A stretch of DNA of 64,000 nucleotides from Hyperoodon ampullatus (lineage: Eukaryota; Chordata; Mammalia; Artiodactyla; Ziphiidae), in the NCBI GenBank assembly GCA_949752795.1, contig CATKHW010000008.1, forward strand, positions 682,001 to 746,000, read 5' to 3'. Positions 49,602 to 61,734 of the stretch are shown piece after piece (position 1 is the first letter of the stretch; the number at the start of each line of letters is the position of its first letter). Position numbers and translations under genes: made by a program. The notes beneath the pieces were generated by a model. That model did no database searches, was not told the DNA's origin, and saw only the letters and a program-made list of their open reading frames with translations.

Positions 49602-51349
49602 CTGCAAGTTTGTGAATTGCTGTGCCCCTGATTTCCATTTTTCAACTCGCTTATTTGTGAGCTGGCTGCAATACCGCAGGATGGCTTTAGGCCTTAGTCT
49701 GTTTCCGGAGTTGCAGGCTGAGCCTTTGTTTAATTCTTCTTCCTGATGGGAAACTAGAGTGACATGTGCCCATCCAAACGCCTACAGCTAATGTCTCATT
49801 TGTTTCCCCTCTTCCTGTTCATCCTCTGCACAATTTTCAAACTGTGCATAACAGGAGGGTAAAGGCGCTGAGACACCAAGTGGGGAGATTTTCAGTATTG
49901 CAGATGGAATGGCGAAGCCGAGCACGAGGAAAGGAAAAATGAGGTACATTTTAGAAAACTTTCCCGATTACACAGTGTACCATCCAACGGGTTTCCCATG
50001 CATGTTTTAACTGTAGGAAGATTCCCTGAATCCTGGAGAGTTGGGGCCACTAGAATGGGTAACACACAGTATTGCTCTAAGTGGTGTTCTTTTGCTCACA
50101 CAACCTCATCAATCTTGTCAGCCCCAGGTGTCCAGTCTTATGTCTCCTCCAGCTGTGGGTGTAAAGGTGGTCAATCCAGGTTGCATCACAGGCCCTGAAA
50201 GTAATTTTTAAGACTTTCTCTCTGTTTTGCTGTTTTTGCATTTTGCTTTTGAAATTTATTTTTATAAGGGTGTTTAGCTGAATTTCAGTGCTGTGCATTC
50301 CGTTATACACACGCTTGATTCCTTTATGGAGACATGAGAATACATATGTTTTAGAATTATTACAAGTCAGATATATTCTTCTGCAATGAATAGGGGTTGT
50401 TGAGTCCAGTTCATTGTGCCGGAAGTAGGTGCTGTCTATTACATTCTTGGTTTATGGAATGGTATCTGTGCTAATTTAGGACTCTGGATTTATGCATCAC
50501 CCCACCTCTCCTTCCCCCTTAAGCAGGCATAAGATTATTTTCTAAATGTGAGACTCTGTTCTCTTTCCTAACTCAGTTCATGTGTAGCCATGTTTACAGG
50601 ACCTTCATAAGTGATATCTTATGATAAGTCTCATTTTCTCTGTGACTTATTTCACTTAGAATCATCGTACCTGAATCCACTCATTTTGCTGCTACTGGCC
50701 TTATGACATTGATTTCATTGCTGAAGGATATTACATCGTAAATAAATACCACAATTTCTTGAACCATTTTTGTCTTTCCTGGGATATTTCAGGTGTACCC
50801 TAGTTGAGGTTCTTGTAAGCAGTGCAGCCTTAAATTTTGGCGTGGCTCTGACTTATTGATTTTCAGTTTTGCAAGATATATTCCCTGGACTGGAAGTGCC
50901 GTTGGATCTGTAGCTCTGTTGATTACTTGTTTTAGTGAACACAATGCACTCCTCCAGAGAGGAGGTTGGCAATTTACATCCCGCCCATCAGCATAACTAG
51001 GCTCCCTGTTCTCCATGGCCTGTCTTGATTTCTGGTTTTTAAACATTTTGCAGAAGTCCCTTTTGACCGGTGGGAAGAGATACTTCTTTGTAGTGCAGAT
51101 TTGCATTGCCCGCTTGCTTGATTGGCCAAAAAGGGCGTATGTGTTTTCTTCTTAATATATTCAAGAGAAAACAAAAATGCCGTTTTTGGCCACGTGCATC
51201 ACTCTCGAAGTTGTGCCCTTCTTCCAGTGCTTTAAAGGCGATTCCAATGTACCTCTTGAAATCTGTTTCCTGCTATACTGGCTCGCTTTCAAGTCTGCCT
51301 GGTTGCCTTCCCTCAAGAGATTTTTGGACGATGGTTTTCCTTTATTACT
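49602..51349 (-). repeat. 1.74-kb satellite monomer with internal subfamily switch
   Basis: The copy is 1,748 bp long. Up to about 50450 it is of the diverged type (GCAGGCTGAGCCTTTG near 49714, compare 39143). After that it reads like the homogeneous copies, for example GCATCACCCCACCTCTCC near 50497. The switch point lies inside a monomer. The palindrome at 51122-51192 is degraded on its right arm. Confidence 0.88.
51122..51192. repeat. Degraded palindrome in satellite monomer
   Basis: The left arm TTGGCCAAAAAGGGCGTATG is standard. The right arm reads ACAAAAATGCCGTTTTTGG and pairs only at its outer and inner ends. Confidence 0.75.
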
Positions 51350-53085
51350 CTGCTAGTTTGTGAATGCTTGTGCCCCTGAGCTCCAGTTTTCAACTCGTTT
51401 TTTGTGAACTGTACTCACGTCCAAATTTTGGTTCAGGACCTATACCGGTCCCCGGCGGGTGGCGGAAACTTTGATTAATTCTTCTTCCTGCCGGGAAATT
51501 AGAGTGACATGTAACCGTCCAAATGCCTAACAGCTAATCTCTCATTGGTTCTCCCTCTTCCCTTTCATCTTCTGCCAAACTGGCAACGTGTGAGACCCAG
51601 GAGGTTAAAGGGGCTGTCTCTCCAAGTTGGGAGATTGATAGTAAAGCAGTTGGATAGTCAAACCGGAGCACCAGGAGAGGGACTATTAGTTGAGTTTTAG
51701 AAACATTTCATATTCACAGTGTTTCCATTCTCTAGGTTTCCCGTACATGTTATGACTGTAGTAATATTCCCTATCAACCTGGAAAGTTGGGACCCTTGGA
51801 ATGTGTGCCACGCATTATTGCTTTTAATGGTCTGCATTTGCTCAACGAATCTCAACAATCCTCTCAGTCCCAAGGGTCCAGAATTATCCCACATCCAGCT
51901 GTTGTTGTATATACGGTCATTCCAGGTTTCATCAGAGCCCCTGAAGGAATTGTAAAGAATTTCCCTGTTTTTTCGTTTTGTTTTTGAAATTCCTTTTTAT
52001 AGTGGGTTTGAGCTGATTCTCACTGCCATGTTTATGCCAGTCTAGACACAGTTGATTCCCTTACAGAGCCATATCAATACATAGGTTTTAAGATTCTTAC
52101 TAGTCAGATATATTCCTCTGGGGGAATAAGGGGTTTTGAGTCCCTTTCACTGAGGAAGGTGTAAGTCTTGACTGTTCCGTATTTGGTTTTTGTAACGGTA
52201 ACTGTAGTGAAATCAAACTCTGGTTTTATGCATCACCCAACTTCTCCTTCCCCCTTAAGCAGGCATAAGAGTGTTTTCTAAATGTGAGACTCTGTTCTCT
52301 TTCCTAACTCAGTTCATGTGTAGCCATGTTTACAGGAACTTCATCAGTGATATCTTATGATAAGTTTCTTTTTCTGTGTGACTTATTTCACTTAGAATCA
52401 TCGTACCTGAATCCACTCATTTTGCTGCTACTGGCCTTATGACATTGATTTCATGGCTGAGGGATATTCCATCGTACGTAAGTACAACCATTTCTTGAAC
52501 CATTTTTGTCTTTCCTGGGATATTTAAGGTGTACCCAAGATGAGGTTCTTGTAAGCAGTGCAGCCGTATATTGTGGGGTGGCTCTGTCTTATTGATTTTC
52601 AGTTTTCCCAAGGTATATTCCCTAGACTGGAAGTGCCCTTGGCTCTGTAGCTCTGTTGTTTACTTGTTTTAGGGAACACAATGCACTCCTCCAGAGAGGC
52701 AGTTGGCAATTTACATCCTGCCCATCAGCATAACTAGGTTCCCTGTTCTCCAGGGCCGGTTTGCCTTTCTGGATTTTACACATTTTGTGGATGTCCCTGT
52801 TGACCGGTGGGCAGTGATACTTCTTTGTAGTGCAGATTTGCATTGCCCGCTTTCTTGCTTGGCCAAAATGGGCGTATGCGTTTACTCCTGAATATATTCA
52901 GGAGAAAACGCATACGCCCTTTTTAACCAAGTGCATCATTGTCGAACTTGTGCCACTCTTCCAGTGCTTTAAAGGCGATTCCAATGTACCTCTTGAAATC
53001 TGTTTCCTGCTTTCTGGCCGAAATTCAAGTCCGCCTGTTTTCCTTCCCTCAACAGATTTTTGGACGATAGTTGTCCTTTATTACT
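51350..53085 (-). repeat. 1.74-kb satellite monomer, right array
   Basis: This is a full copy of 1,736 bp. Its last third (AACCATTTCTTGAACC, ATTTAAGGTGTACCC, CCGTATATTGTGGGG near 52495-52580; CCGAAATTCAAGTCC near 53018) is almost the same as in the copy ending at 58256, three monomers on. The palindrome lies at 52859-52930. Confidence 0.93.
52859..52930. repeat. 72-bp near-palindrome in satellite monomer
   Basis: The arms match at 32 of 36 positions. The left arm has AAAATGGGCG and TTTACTCC, and the right arm ends TTTTTAACCAA. These four unpaired changes are shared with the copy at 58030, so both descend from one template. Confidence 0.9.
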
Positions 53086-54822
53086 CTGCCAGTTTGTGAA
53101 TTGCTGTGCCCCTGAGCTCCATTTTTCAACTCGATTTTTGTGAGCTGACCACAAGTCCAAAATTTTGCTTCAGAAACTATACTGGTTCCCGGCGGGTGGC
53201 TGAGACTTTGGTTAATTCTTCTTCCTGACGGGAAATTAGAGTGACATGTGCCCGTCCATATGCCTAACAGCTACCCTCTCATTGGTTCTCCGTATTCCCT
53301 TTCATCCTCTGCCAAATTGGCAACATGTGCGAACCAGGAGGTTAAAGGGGCTGTCTCTACAAGTTGGGAGATTGATAGTAAAGCAGTTGGAAAGTCAAAC
53401 CAGAGCACCAGGAGAGGGACTATTACTTGAGTTTTAGAAGCCTTTTGTATTCACAGTGTGTCCATTCTCTAGGTTTCCCGTACATGTTATAGCTGTAATA
53501 ATATTCCCTTCAACCTGGAGAGTTGCGACCCTTGGAATGTGTGCCACGCATTATTACTTTAAATGCTCTGCATTTGCTCACTGAATATCACCAATCCTCT
53601 CAGTCCCAAGTGTCTTTCCTTATGCCACATCCTACTGTCGTTGTAGATAGGGAAATTCCAGGTTTCATCAGAGCCCCAGAAGGAACTGTAAAGAATTTCC
53701 CTGTTTTTTCTATTTGTTTTTGAAATTCATTTTTATAGTCGGTTTCAGCTGATTCTCACTGCCATGTTTCTGCCAGTCTAGACACACTTGATTCCCTGAT
53801 GGAGACATATCAATACATAGGTTTTAAGATTCTTACTACTCAGATATATTCCTCTGTGGGAAATATGGGGTTTTTCGTCCTTTTCACTGAGGAAGGTGTA
53901 CGGATTGACTCTTCTGTAGTTGGTATTTCGAACGGTACCTGTACTAATATCAAACTCTGGTTTTATGCATCACCCCAGCTCTCCTTCCCCCTTAAGCAGG
54001 CATAAGAGTGTTTTCTAAATGTGAGAGTATGTTCTCTTTCCTAACTCAGTTCATATGTAGCCATGTTTACAGGAACTTCATAAGTGATATCTTATGATAA
54101 GTTTCTTTTTCTCTGTGACTTATTTCACTTAGAATCATCGTACCTGAATCCACTCATTTTGCTGCTACTAGCCTTATGACTTTGATTTCATGGCTGAGGG
54201 CTATTCCATCGTACGTAAGTCCACAATTTCTTGAACCATTTTTGTCTTTCCTGGGATATTTCAGGTGTACCCAAGTTGAGGTTCTTGTAAGCAGTGCAGC
54301 CCTAAATTTTGAGGTGGCTCTCTCTTATTGATTTTCAGTTTTCCCAATGTATATTCCCTAGACTGGAAGTGCCCTTGGCTCTGTAGCTCTGTTGTCTACT
54401 TGTTTTAGGGAACACAGTTCACTCCACCAGAGAGGCAGTTGGCAATTTTCATCCCGCCCATCAGCATAACTAGGCTCTCTTTTCTTCAGGGCCTGTGTTG
54501 CCTTTCTAGATTTTACACATTTTGCAGATGTCCCTTTTGTGCAGTGGGAAGTGATAATGCTTTGTAGTGCAGATTTGCATTGCCTGCTTGCTTGCTCGGC
54601 CATAAAGGGTGTAAGCGTTTTCTCCTGAATATATTCACGAGAAAATGCATACCCCCTTTTGCCCCATTGCATCATTGTCGAAGTTGTGCCCCTCTTCCTG
54701 TGCTTTAAAGGCAATTCCAATGTACCTCTTGAAATCTGTTTCCTGCTATTCTTGCTCGCTTTCAAGTCTGCCTCGTTGCCTTCCCTCAACAGATTTTTGG
54801 ACGATAGTTTTCCTTTATTACT
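53086..54822 (-). repeat. 1.74-kb satellite monomer, right array
   Basis: This is a full copy of 1,737 bp. Its first half matches the copy at 58257 (TGTCTTTCCTTATGCCACATC near 53611 and 58784). The palindrome region at 54596-54666 is unusually degraded for the homogeneous part of the array. A 179-codon reverse frame (54358-54897) crosses the palindrome and is a chance frame. Confidence 0.93.
54596..54666. repeat. Degraded palindrome in satellite monomer
   Basis: TCGGCCATAAAGGGTGTAAGCG faces ATGCATACCCCCTTTTGCCCC, with a shifted centre GAATATATTCACGAG. Both arms have several private changes that do not correspond to each other. Confidence 0.75.
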
Positions 54823-56520
54823 CTGCCCGTTTGTGAATTGCAGTGCCCCTGAGCTCCATTTTTCAATTCGTTTTTTGTGAGCTGACTGCAAGTCCAAAAT
54901 TTTGGTTCAGGACCTATACTGGTTCCCGGCGGGTGGTTGAGACTTTGATTAATTCTTCTTCCTTCCGGGAAATTAGAGTGACCTGTGCCCGTCCAAATGC
55001 CTAACAGCTACTCTCTCATTGGTTCTCCATCATACCTTTCATCCTCTGCCAACAGGCAACATGTGAGAACCAGGAGATTAAAGGGGCTGTCTCTCCAAGT
55101 TGGGAGATTGATAGTAAAGCAGTTGGAAATTCAAACCGGAGCACCAGGAAAGGGACAATTAGTTGAGTTTTAAAAACCTTTTGTATTCACATTGTGTCCA
55201 TTCTCTAGGTTTCCCGTGCATGTTATAGCTGTAGTAGTATTCCCTTCAACCTGGAGAGTTGGGACCATTGGAATGTGTGCCACGCATTATACCTTTAAAT
55301 GGTCTGCATTTGTTCACCCAATCTCACCAATCCTCTCAGCCCCAGGTGTCCAGACTTATGCCACATCCAGATGTCATTGTAGATAGGGTCATTATAGATT
55401 TCATCAGAGCCTCTGAAGGAATTGTAAAGAATTTCCCTGTTTGAGCTGATTATCACTGTGATGATTCTGCCAGTGTAGACACACTTGTTTCCCTGATGGA
55501 GACATATCAATACATAGGTTTTAAGTTTCTTACTAGTCGGATATATTCCTCTGTGGGAAATATGCGGTTTTGAGACCCTTTCACTGAGGAAGGTGTATGG
55601 CTTGTCTCTTCCGTAGTTGGATTTTGGAACGGTACATGTACTAATATCAAACTCTGGTTTTATGCATCACCCCACCTCTCCTTCCCCCTTAAGCAGGGAT
55701 AAGTGTGTTTTCTAAATGTGAGACCCTGTTCTCTTTCCTAACTCAGTTCATGTGTAGCCATGTTTACAGGACCTTCATAAGTGATATCTTATGATAAGTT
55801 TCTATTTCTCTGTGACTTATTTCACTTAGAATCATCGTTCCTGAATCCACTCCTTTTGCTGCTATTGGCCTTATGACATTGATTTCATGGCTGAGGGATA
55901 TTCCATCGTACGTAATAACACAATTTCTTCAACCATTTTTATCTTTCCTGGGATATTTCAGGTGTACCCAAGTTGAGGTTCTTGTAAGCAGTGCATCCCT
56001 AAATTTTGGGGTGGCTCTGTCTTATTGATTTTCAGTTTTCAAAAGGTATATTCCCTAGACTGGATGTGCACTTGGCTCTGTAGATCTGTTGTTTACTTGT
56101 TTTAGGGAAGACAATTCGCTCCTCCAGAGAGGTATTTGGCAATTTATGTCCCGCCCATCAGCAAAACTAGGCTCCCTGTTCTCTAGGGCCTGTCTTGCCT
56201 TTCTGGTTTTTACACATTTTGCGGATGTCCCTTTTGACCGGTGGGAAGTGTTACTACTTTGTAGGGCAGATTTGCATTGCCCGCTTGCTTGCTTGGCCAA
56301 AAAGGGCGTATGTGTTTTCTCCTGAATATATTCAGGAGAAAACGCATACGCCCTTTTTGGCCAAGTGCATCACTGTCGAAGTTGTGCCCCTCTTCCTGTG
56401 CTTTACAGGCCATTCCAATGTACCTCTTGAAATCTGTTTCCTGCTCTTCAGGCTTGCTTTCAAGTCCGCCTCATTGCCTTCCATCAACAGATTTTTGTAC
56501 TATAGTTTTCCTTTATTACT
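54823..56520 (-). repeat. 1.74-kb satellite monomer with 40-bp deletion
   Basis: This copy is 1,698 bp because about 40 bp are missing at 55440. TTTCCCTG is followed directly by TTTGAGCTGATTATC, so the T-rich TTTTGTTTTG tract and the next 20 bases are gone. The deletion is probably slippage between TTT repeats. The palindrome lies at 56293-56364. Confidence 0.93.
56293..56364. repeat. 72-bp palindrome, best-preserved copy
   Basis: The arms match at 35 of 36 positions from TTGGCCAAAAAGGGCGTATG to the TATA at the dyad. The only mismatch is T against C in GTATGTG versus GTATGCG. The perfect self-complementarity with no loop makes this a strong cruciform or hairpin candidate. Confidence 0.95.
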
Positions 56521-58256
56521 CTGCCAGATTGTGAATTGCTGTGCCCCAGACCTCCATTTTTCTACTAGTTTTTTTGAGCTGACCGCAAGTCCAAAACTTT
56601 GGTTCAGGACCTATACTGTTTCCCCGCGAGTGGCTGAGCCTATGGTTAATTCTTTTTCCTGACGGGAAATTGGAGTGACTTGTGCCCGTCCAAATGCCTA
56701 ACACCTACTCTCTCATTGGTTCTCCCTGCTCCCTTTCATCCTCTGCAAAATTGGCAACCTGTGCGAACCAGGAGGTTAAAGGGGCTGTCTCTCCAAGTTG
56801 GGAGATTGGTCGTAAAGCATTTGGAAAGTCAAAGCGGAGCACCAAGAGAGGGACTATTAGTTGAGTTTTAGAAAACTTTCGTATTCACAGTGTTTCCATT
56901 CTCTAGGTTTCCCGTACATGTTATAGCTGTAGTAATATTCCCTTCAACCTGGAGAGTTGGGACCCATGGAATGGGTGCAACACATTATTGCTTTAAAGGG
57001 TCTGCATTTGGTCACCCAATCTCATCAATCCTCTCAGTCCCAAGTGTCCAGCCTTATGCCAAATCCAGCTTTCGTTGTAGATAGGGTCATTCCAGGTTTC
57101 ATCAGAGAGCCTGAAGGAATTATAAAGAATTTCCTTGTTTTTTTGTTTTGTTTTTGAAATTCCTTTTTATACTGGGTTTGAGCTGATTCTCACTGCTATG
57201 TTTATGCCAGTCTAGACACACATGATTCACTTACGGACACATTTCAATACATACGTTTTAAGGTTCTTACTAGACAGATATATTCCTGTGCGGGAAGTAT
57301 GGGCTTTTGAGTCCCTTCCACTGAGGAAGTTGTAAGTCTTGTCTATTACGTATTTTTTTTTGGAACGGTACATGTACTAATATCAATCTCTGGTTTTGTG
57401 CATCACCCCACCTCTCCTTCCCCCTTAAGCAGGCATAAGAGTGCTTTCTAAATGTGAGACTCTGTTCTCTTTCCTAACTCAGTTCATGTGCAGCCGTGTT
57501 TACAGGACCTTCATAAGTTATATCTTATGATAAGTTTCTTTTTCTCTGTGACTTATTTCACTTAGAATCATCGTATCTGAATCCACTCATTTTGCTGCTA
57601 CTGGCCTTATGACATTGATTTCATGGCTGAGGGATATTCCATCGTATGTAAGTACCATCATTTCTTGAGCCATTTTTGTCTTTCCTGGGATATTTAAGGT
57701 GTACCCAAGATGAGGTTTTTGTAAGCAGTGCAGCCGTATATTGTGGGGTGGCTCTGTCTTATTGATTTTCAGTTTTCCCAAGGTATATTCCCTAGACTGG
57801 AAGTGCCCTTGGCTCTGTAGCTCTGTTGTTTACTTGTTTTAGGGAACACAGTGCACTCCTCCAGAGAGGCAGTTGGCAATTTACATCCTGCCCATCAGCA
57901 TAACTAGGCTCCCTGTTCTCCAGGGCCGGTCTTGCCTTTCTGGTTTTTACACATTTTGTGGATGTCCCTTCTGACCGGTGGGCAGTGATACTTCTTTGTA
58001 GTGCAGATTTGCATTGCCCGCTTTCTTGCTTGGCCAAAATGGGCGTATGCGTTTACTCCTGAATATATTCAGGAGAAAAAGCATACGCCCTTTTTAACCA
58101 AGTACATCATTGTCGAAGTTGTGCGCCTCTTCCTGCGCTTTAAAGGCGATTCCAATGTACCTCTTGAAATCTGTTTCCTGCTTTCTGGCCGAAATTCAAG
58201 TCCGCCTGTTTTCCTTCCCTCAACAGATTTTTGGACGATAGTTGTCCTTTATTAAT
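56521..58256 (-). repeat. 1.74-kb satellite monomer, right array
   Basis: This is a full copy of 1,736 bp and the partner of 51350-53085 in the three-monomer pattern. The palindrome lies at 58030-58101. Confidence 0.93.
58030..58101. repeat. 72-bp near-palindrome in satellite monomer
   Basis: The arms match at 31 of 36 positions. It has the same four unpaired changes as 52859-52930 plus one new one (AAAAAGCATACG). The shared mismatches show that this pair of copies has not undergone arm-to-arm correction since they split. Confidence 0.9.
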
Positions 58257-59995
58257 CTGCCAGTTTGTGAATTGCTGTGCCTCTGAGCTCCATTTTTCAA
58301 CTCGTTTTTTGTGAGCTGACCGCAAGTCCAAAATTTTGGTTCAGGACCTATACTGGTTCCCGGTGGGTGGCTGAGACTTTTGTTAATTCTTCTTCCTGAC
58401 GGGAAATTAGAGTGACATGGGCCCGTCCCTATGCCTAACAGCTACCCTCTCATTGGTTCTCCCTATTCCCTTTCATCCTCTGCCAAATTGGCAACCTGTG
58501 CGAACCAGGAGGTTAAAGGGGCTGTCTCTCCAAGTTGGGAGATTGATAGTAAAGCAGTTGGAAAGTCAAACCAGAGCAACGGGAGAGGGACTATTTGTTG
58601 AGTTTTAGAAGCCTTTTGTATTCACAGTGTGTCTATTCTCTTCCTTTCCCGTACATGTTATAGCTGTAATAATATTCACTTCAACCTGGGGAGTTGGGAC
58701 GCTTGGAATGTGTGCCACGCATTATTGCTTTAAGTGGTCTGCATTTGCTCACCGAATATCACCAATCCTCTCAGTCCCAATTGTCTTTCCTTATGCCACA
58801 TCCAACTGTCGTTGTAGATAGGGTCATTCCATGTTTCATCAGAGCACCAGAAGGAATTGTAAAGAATTTCCCTGTTTTTTCGTTTTGTTTTTGATATTCC
58901 TTTTTATAGTGGGTTTGAGCTGATTCTAACTGCCATGTTGATGTGAGTCTAGACACACTTGATTCCCTTACGGTGACATATGAATACATAGGTTTTAAAA
59001 TTTTTACTAGTCAGATATTTTCCTCGGCGGGAAATATGGGATTTTGAGTCCCTTTCACTTAGGAAGTTGTAGGTCTTTTCTACTCCATAGTTGGTTTTTG
59101 GAACGGTACCTGTACTAATATCAAACTCTGGTTTTATGCATCACGCCACCTCTCCTTCCCCCTTAAGCAGGCATAAGAGTGTGTTCTAAATGTGAGACTC
59201 TGTTCCCTTTCCTAACTCAGTTCATGTGTAGCCATGTTTACAGGACCTTCATAAGTGATATCTTATGATAAGTTTCTTTTTCTCTGTGACTTATTTCACT
59301 TAGAATCATCGTACCTGAATCCACTCTTTTAGCTGCTACTGGCCTTATGACTTTGATTTCATGGCTGAGGGATATTCCAACGTATGTAAGTACCACAATT
59401 TCTTGAACCATTTTTGTCTTTCCTGGGATATTTCAGGTGTACCCAAGTTGAGGTTCTTGTAAGCAGTTCAGCCCTAAATATTGATGTGGCTCTGTCTTAT
59501 TGATTTTCAGTTTTCCAAAGGTATATTCCCTACACTGGAAGTGCCCGTGTCTCTGTAGCTCTGTTCTTTACTTGTTTTAGGGAACACAGTTCACTCCTCC
59601 AGAGAGGCAGTTGGAAATTTACATTCCGCCCATCAGCATAACTAGGCTCCCTCTTCTCCAGGGCCTGTCTTGTCTTTCTGGTATTTACCTATTTTGCAGA
59701 TGTCCCTTTTGTCTGGTGGGAAGTGATACTGCTTTGTAGTGCAGATTTGCATTGCCCGCTTGCTTGCTTGGCCAAAAAGGGCTTATGCGTTTTCTCCTGA
59801 ATATATTCAGGAGAAAACGCATATGCCTTGTATGGCCAAGTGCATCATTGTCGAAGTTGTGCCCCTCTTCCTGTGTTTTAAAGGCGAATCCAATGTAACT
59901 CTTGAAATCTCTTTCCTGCTATTCTGGCTCGCTTTCAAGTCGGCCTCATTGCCTTCCCTCAACAGGTTTTTGGACGATAGTTTTACTTTATTACT
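58257..59995 (-). repeat. 1.74-kb satellite monomer, right array
   Basis: This full copy of 1,739 bp is a good reference for the architecture. Offset 0 to about 640 is unrecognised. At about 640 comes the T-rich tract. From 640 to 1500 it is antisense L1 3' UTR and ORF2 end. The palindrome is at 1511-1582 (59768-59839), and L1-like sequence resumes after it. Confidence 0.93.
59768..59839. repeat. 72-bp near-palindrome in satellite monomer
   Basis: The arms match at 32 of 36 positions. Mismatches cluster at the outer third (GGGCTTATG against CATATGCCTTGTATGG). The inner 20 bp on each side of the dyad are perfect. Confidence 0.9.
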
Positions 59996-61734
59996 CTGCC
60001 CGTTTGTGAATTGCTGTGCCCCTGAGCTCCATTTCTCAACTCGTTTTTTGTGAGCTGACCGCAAGTCCAAAATTTTGGTTCAAGACCTATACTGGTTCCC
60101 GGCGGGTGGCTGAGACTTTGATTAATTCTTCTTCCTGCCGGGAAATTAGAGTGACATGTGCCCGTCCAAATGTCTCTCAGCTACACTCTCATTGGTTCTC
60201 CATATTTCCTTTCATCCTCTGACAATTGGCAACATGTGAGAACCAGGAGGTTAAAGGGGCTGTCTCTCCAAGTTGGGAGATTGATAGTAAAGCAGTTGGA
60301 AATTCAAACCGGAGCACCAGGAGAGGGACTATTAGTTGAGTTTTAAAAACCTTTTGTATTCACAGTGTGTCCATTCTCTAGGTTTCCCATACATGTTATA
60401 CCTGTAGTAGTATTCCCTTTAACCTGGAGAGTTGGCACCATTGGAATGTGTGCCACGCATTATTGCTTTAAATGGTATGCATTTGCTCACCGAATCTCAC
60501 CAATCCTCTCAGTCACAAGTGTCCTGCCTTATGCCACATCCAGCTGTCATTGTAGATAGGGTCATTATAGATTTCATCAGAGCCCCTGAAGGAATTGTAT
60601 AGAATTTCACTATTTTTTTTTTGTTTTGTTTTTGAAATTCCTTTTTATAGTGGCTTTGAGCTGATTCTCACTGCCATGTTTCTGCCAGTCTAGACACACT
60701 TGATTCCCTGATGGAGACAAATCAATACATACGTTTTAAGATTCTTACTACTCAGATATATTCCTCTGCGGGAAATATGGGGTTTTGCGTACTTTTCACT
60801 GAGGAAGGTGTAGGGATTGTCTCTTCAGTAGTTGGTTTTTGGAACGGTACCTGTACTAATATTAAACTCTGGTTTTATGCATCACGCCACCTCTCCTACC
60901 CCTTAAGCAGGCATAAGAGTGTTTTCTAAATGTGAGACTCTGTTGTCTTTCCTAACTCAGGTCATGTGTAGCCATGTTTACAGGACCTTCATAAGTGATA
61001 TCTTATGATAAGTTTCTTTTTCTCTGTGACTCATTTCACTTAGAATCATCGTACCTGAATCCACTCATTTTCTGCTACTGGCCTTATGACATTGATTTCA
61101 TGGATGAGGGATATTCCATCGTATGTAAGTACCACAATTTCTTGAACCATTTTTGTCTTTCCTGGGATATTTCAGGTGTACCCAAGTTGAGGTTCTTGTA
61201 AGAAGTGCAGCCCTAAATTTTGAAGTGGCTGTGTCTTATTGATTTTCAGTTTTCCCAATGTATATTCCCTAGACTGGAAGTGCCCTTGGCTCTGTAGCTC
61301 TGTTGTTTACTTGTTTTATGGAACACAATGCACTCCTCCGGAGAGCCAGTTGGCAATTTACATCCCGCCCATCAGCATAACTAGGCTCCCTCTTCTCCAT
61401 GGCCTGTTTTGCCTTTCTGGTTTTTACACATTTTGCGGATATCCCTTTTGACGTGTGGGAAGTGATACTTCTATTTAGTGCAGATTGGCATTGCCCGCTT
61501 GCTTGCTTGGACAAAAACGGCGTATGCGTTTTCCCCTGAATATATTCAGGGGAAAACGCATACGCCCTTTTTGGCCAAGTGCATCATTGTCGAAGTTGTG
61601 CCCCTCTTCCTGTGCTTTAAAGATGATCCCAATGTACCTCTTGTAATCTGTTTCCAGATTATCTGCCTCACATTCGAGTCCGCCTGGTTGCCTTCCGTCA
61701 ACAGGTTTTTGGACGATTGTTGTCCTTTATTACT
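59996..61734 (-). repeat. 1.74-kb satellite monomer, right array
   Basis: This is a full copy of 1,739 bp. Its first third shares CCATTTCTCAACTCG and AAATGTCTCTCAGC with the copy at 63475, two monomers on. The palindrome lies at 61507-61578. Confidence 0.93.
61507..61578. repeat. 72-bp palindrome with a paired private substitution
   Basis: The arms match at 34 of 36 positions. Next to the centre this copy reads TTTTCCCCTG on the left and CAGGGGAAAA on the right, where all other clear copies have TTTTCTCCTG and CAGGAGAAAA. Both arms therefore carry the same private change in complementary form. Confidence 0.93.

Noticed and set aside
54358..54897. A 179-codon reverse-strand frame
   Set aside because: It runs through a satellite monomer, crosses the monomer boundary and the palindrome, and contains the decayed L1 ORF2 end. 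Other monomers have it broken at different points.
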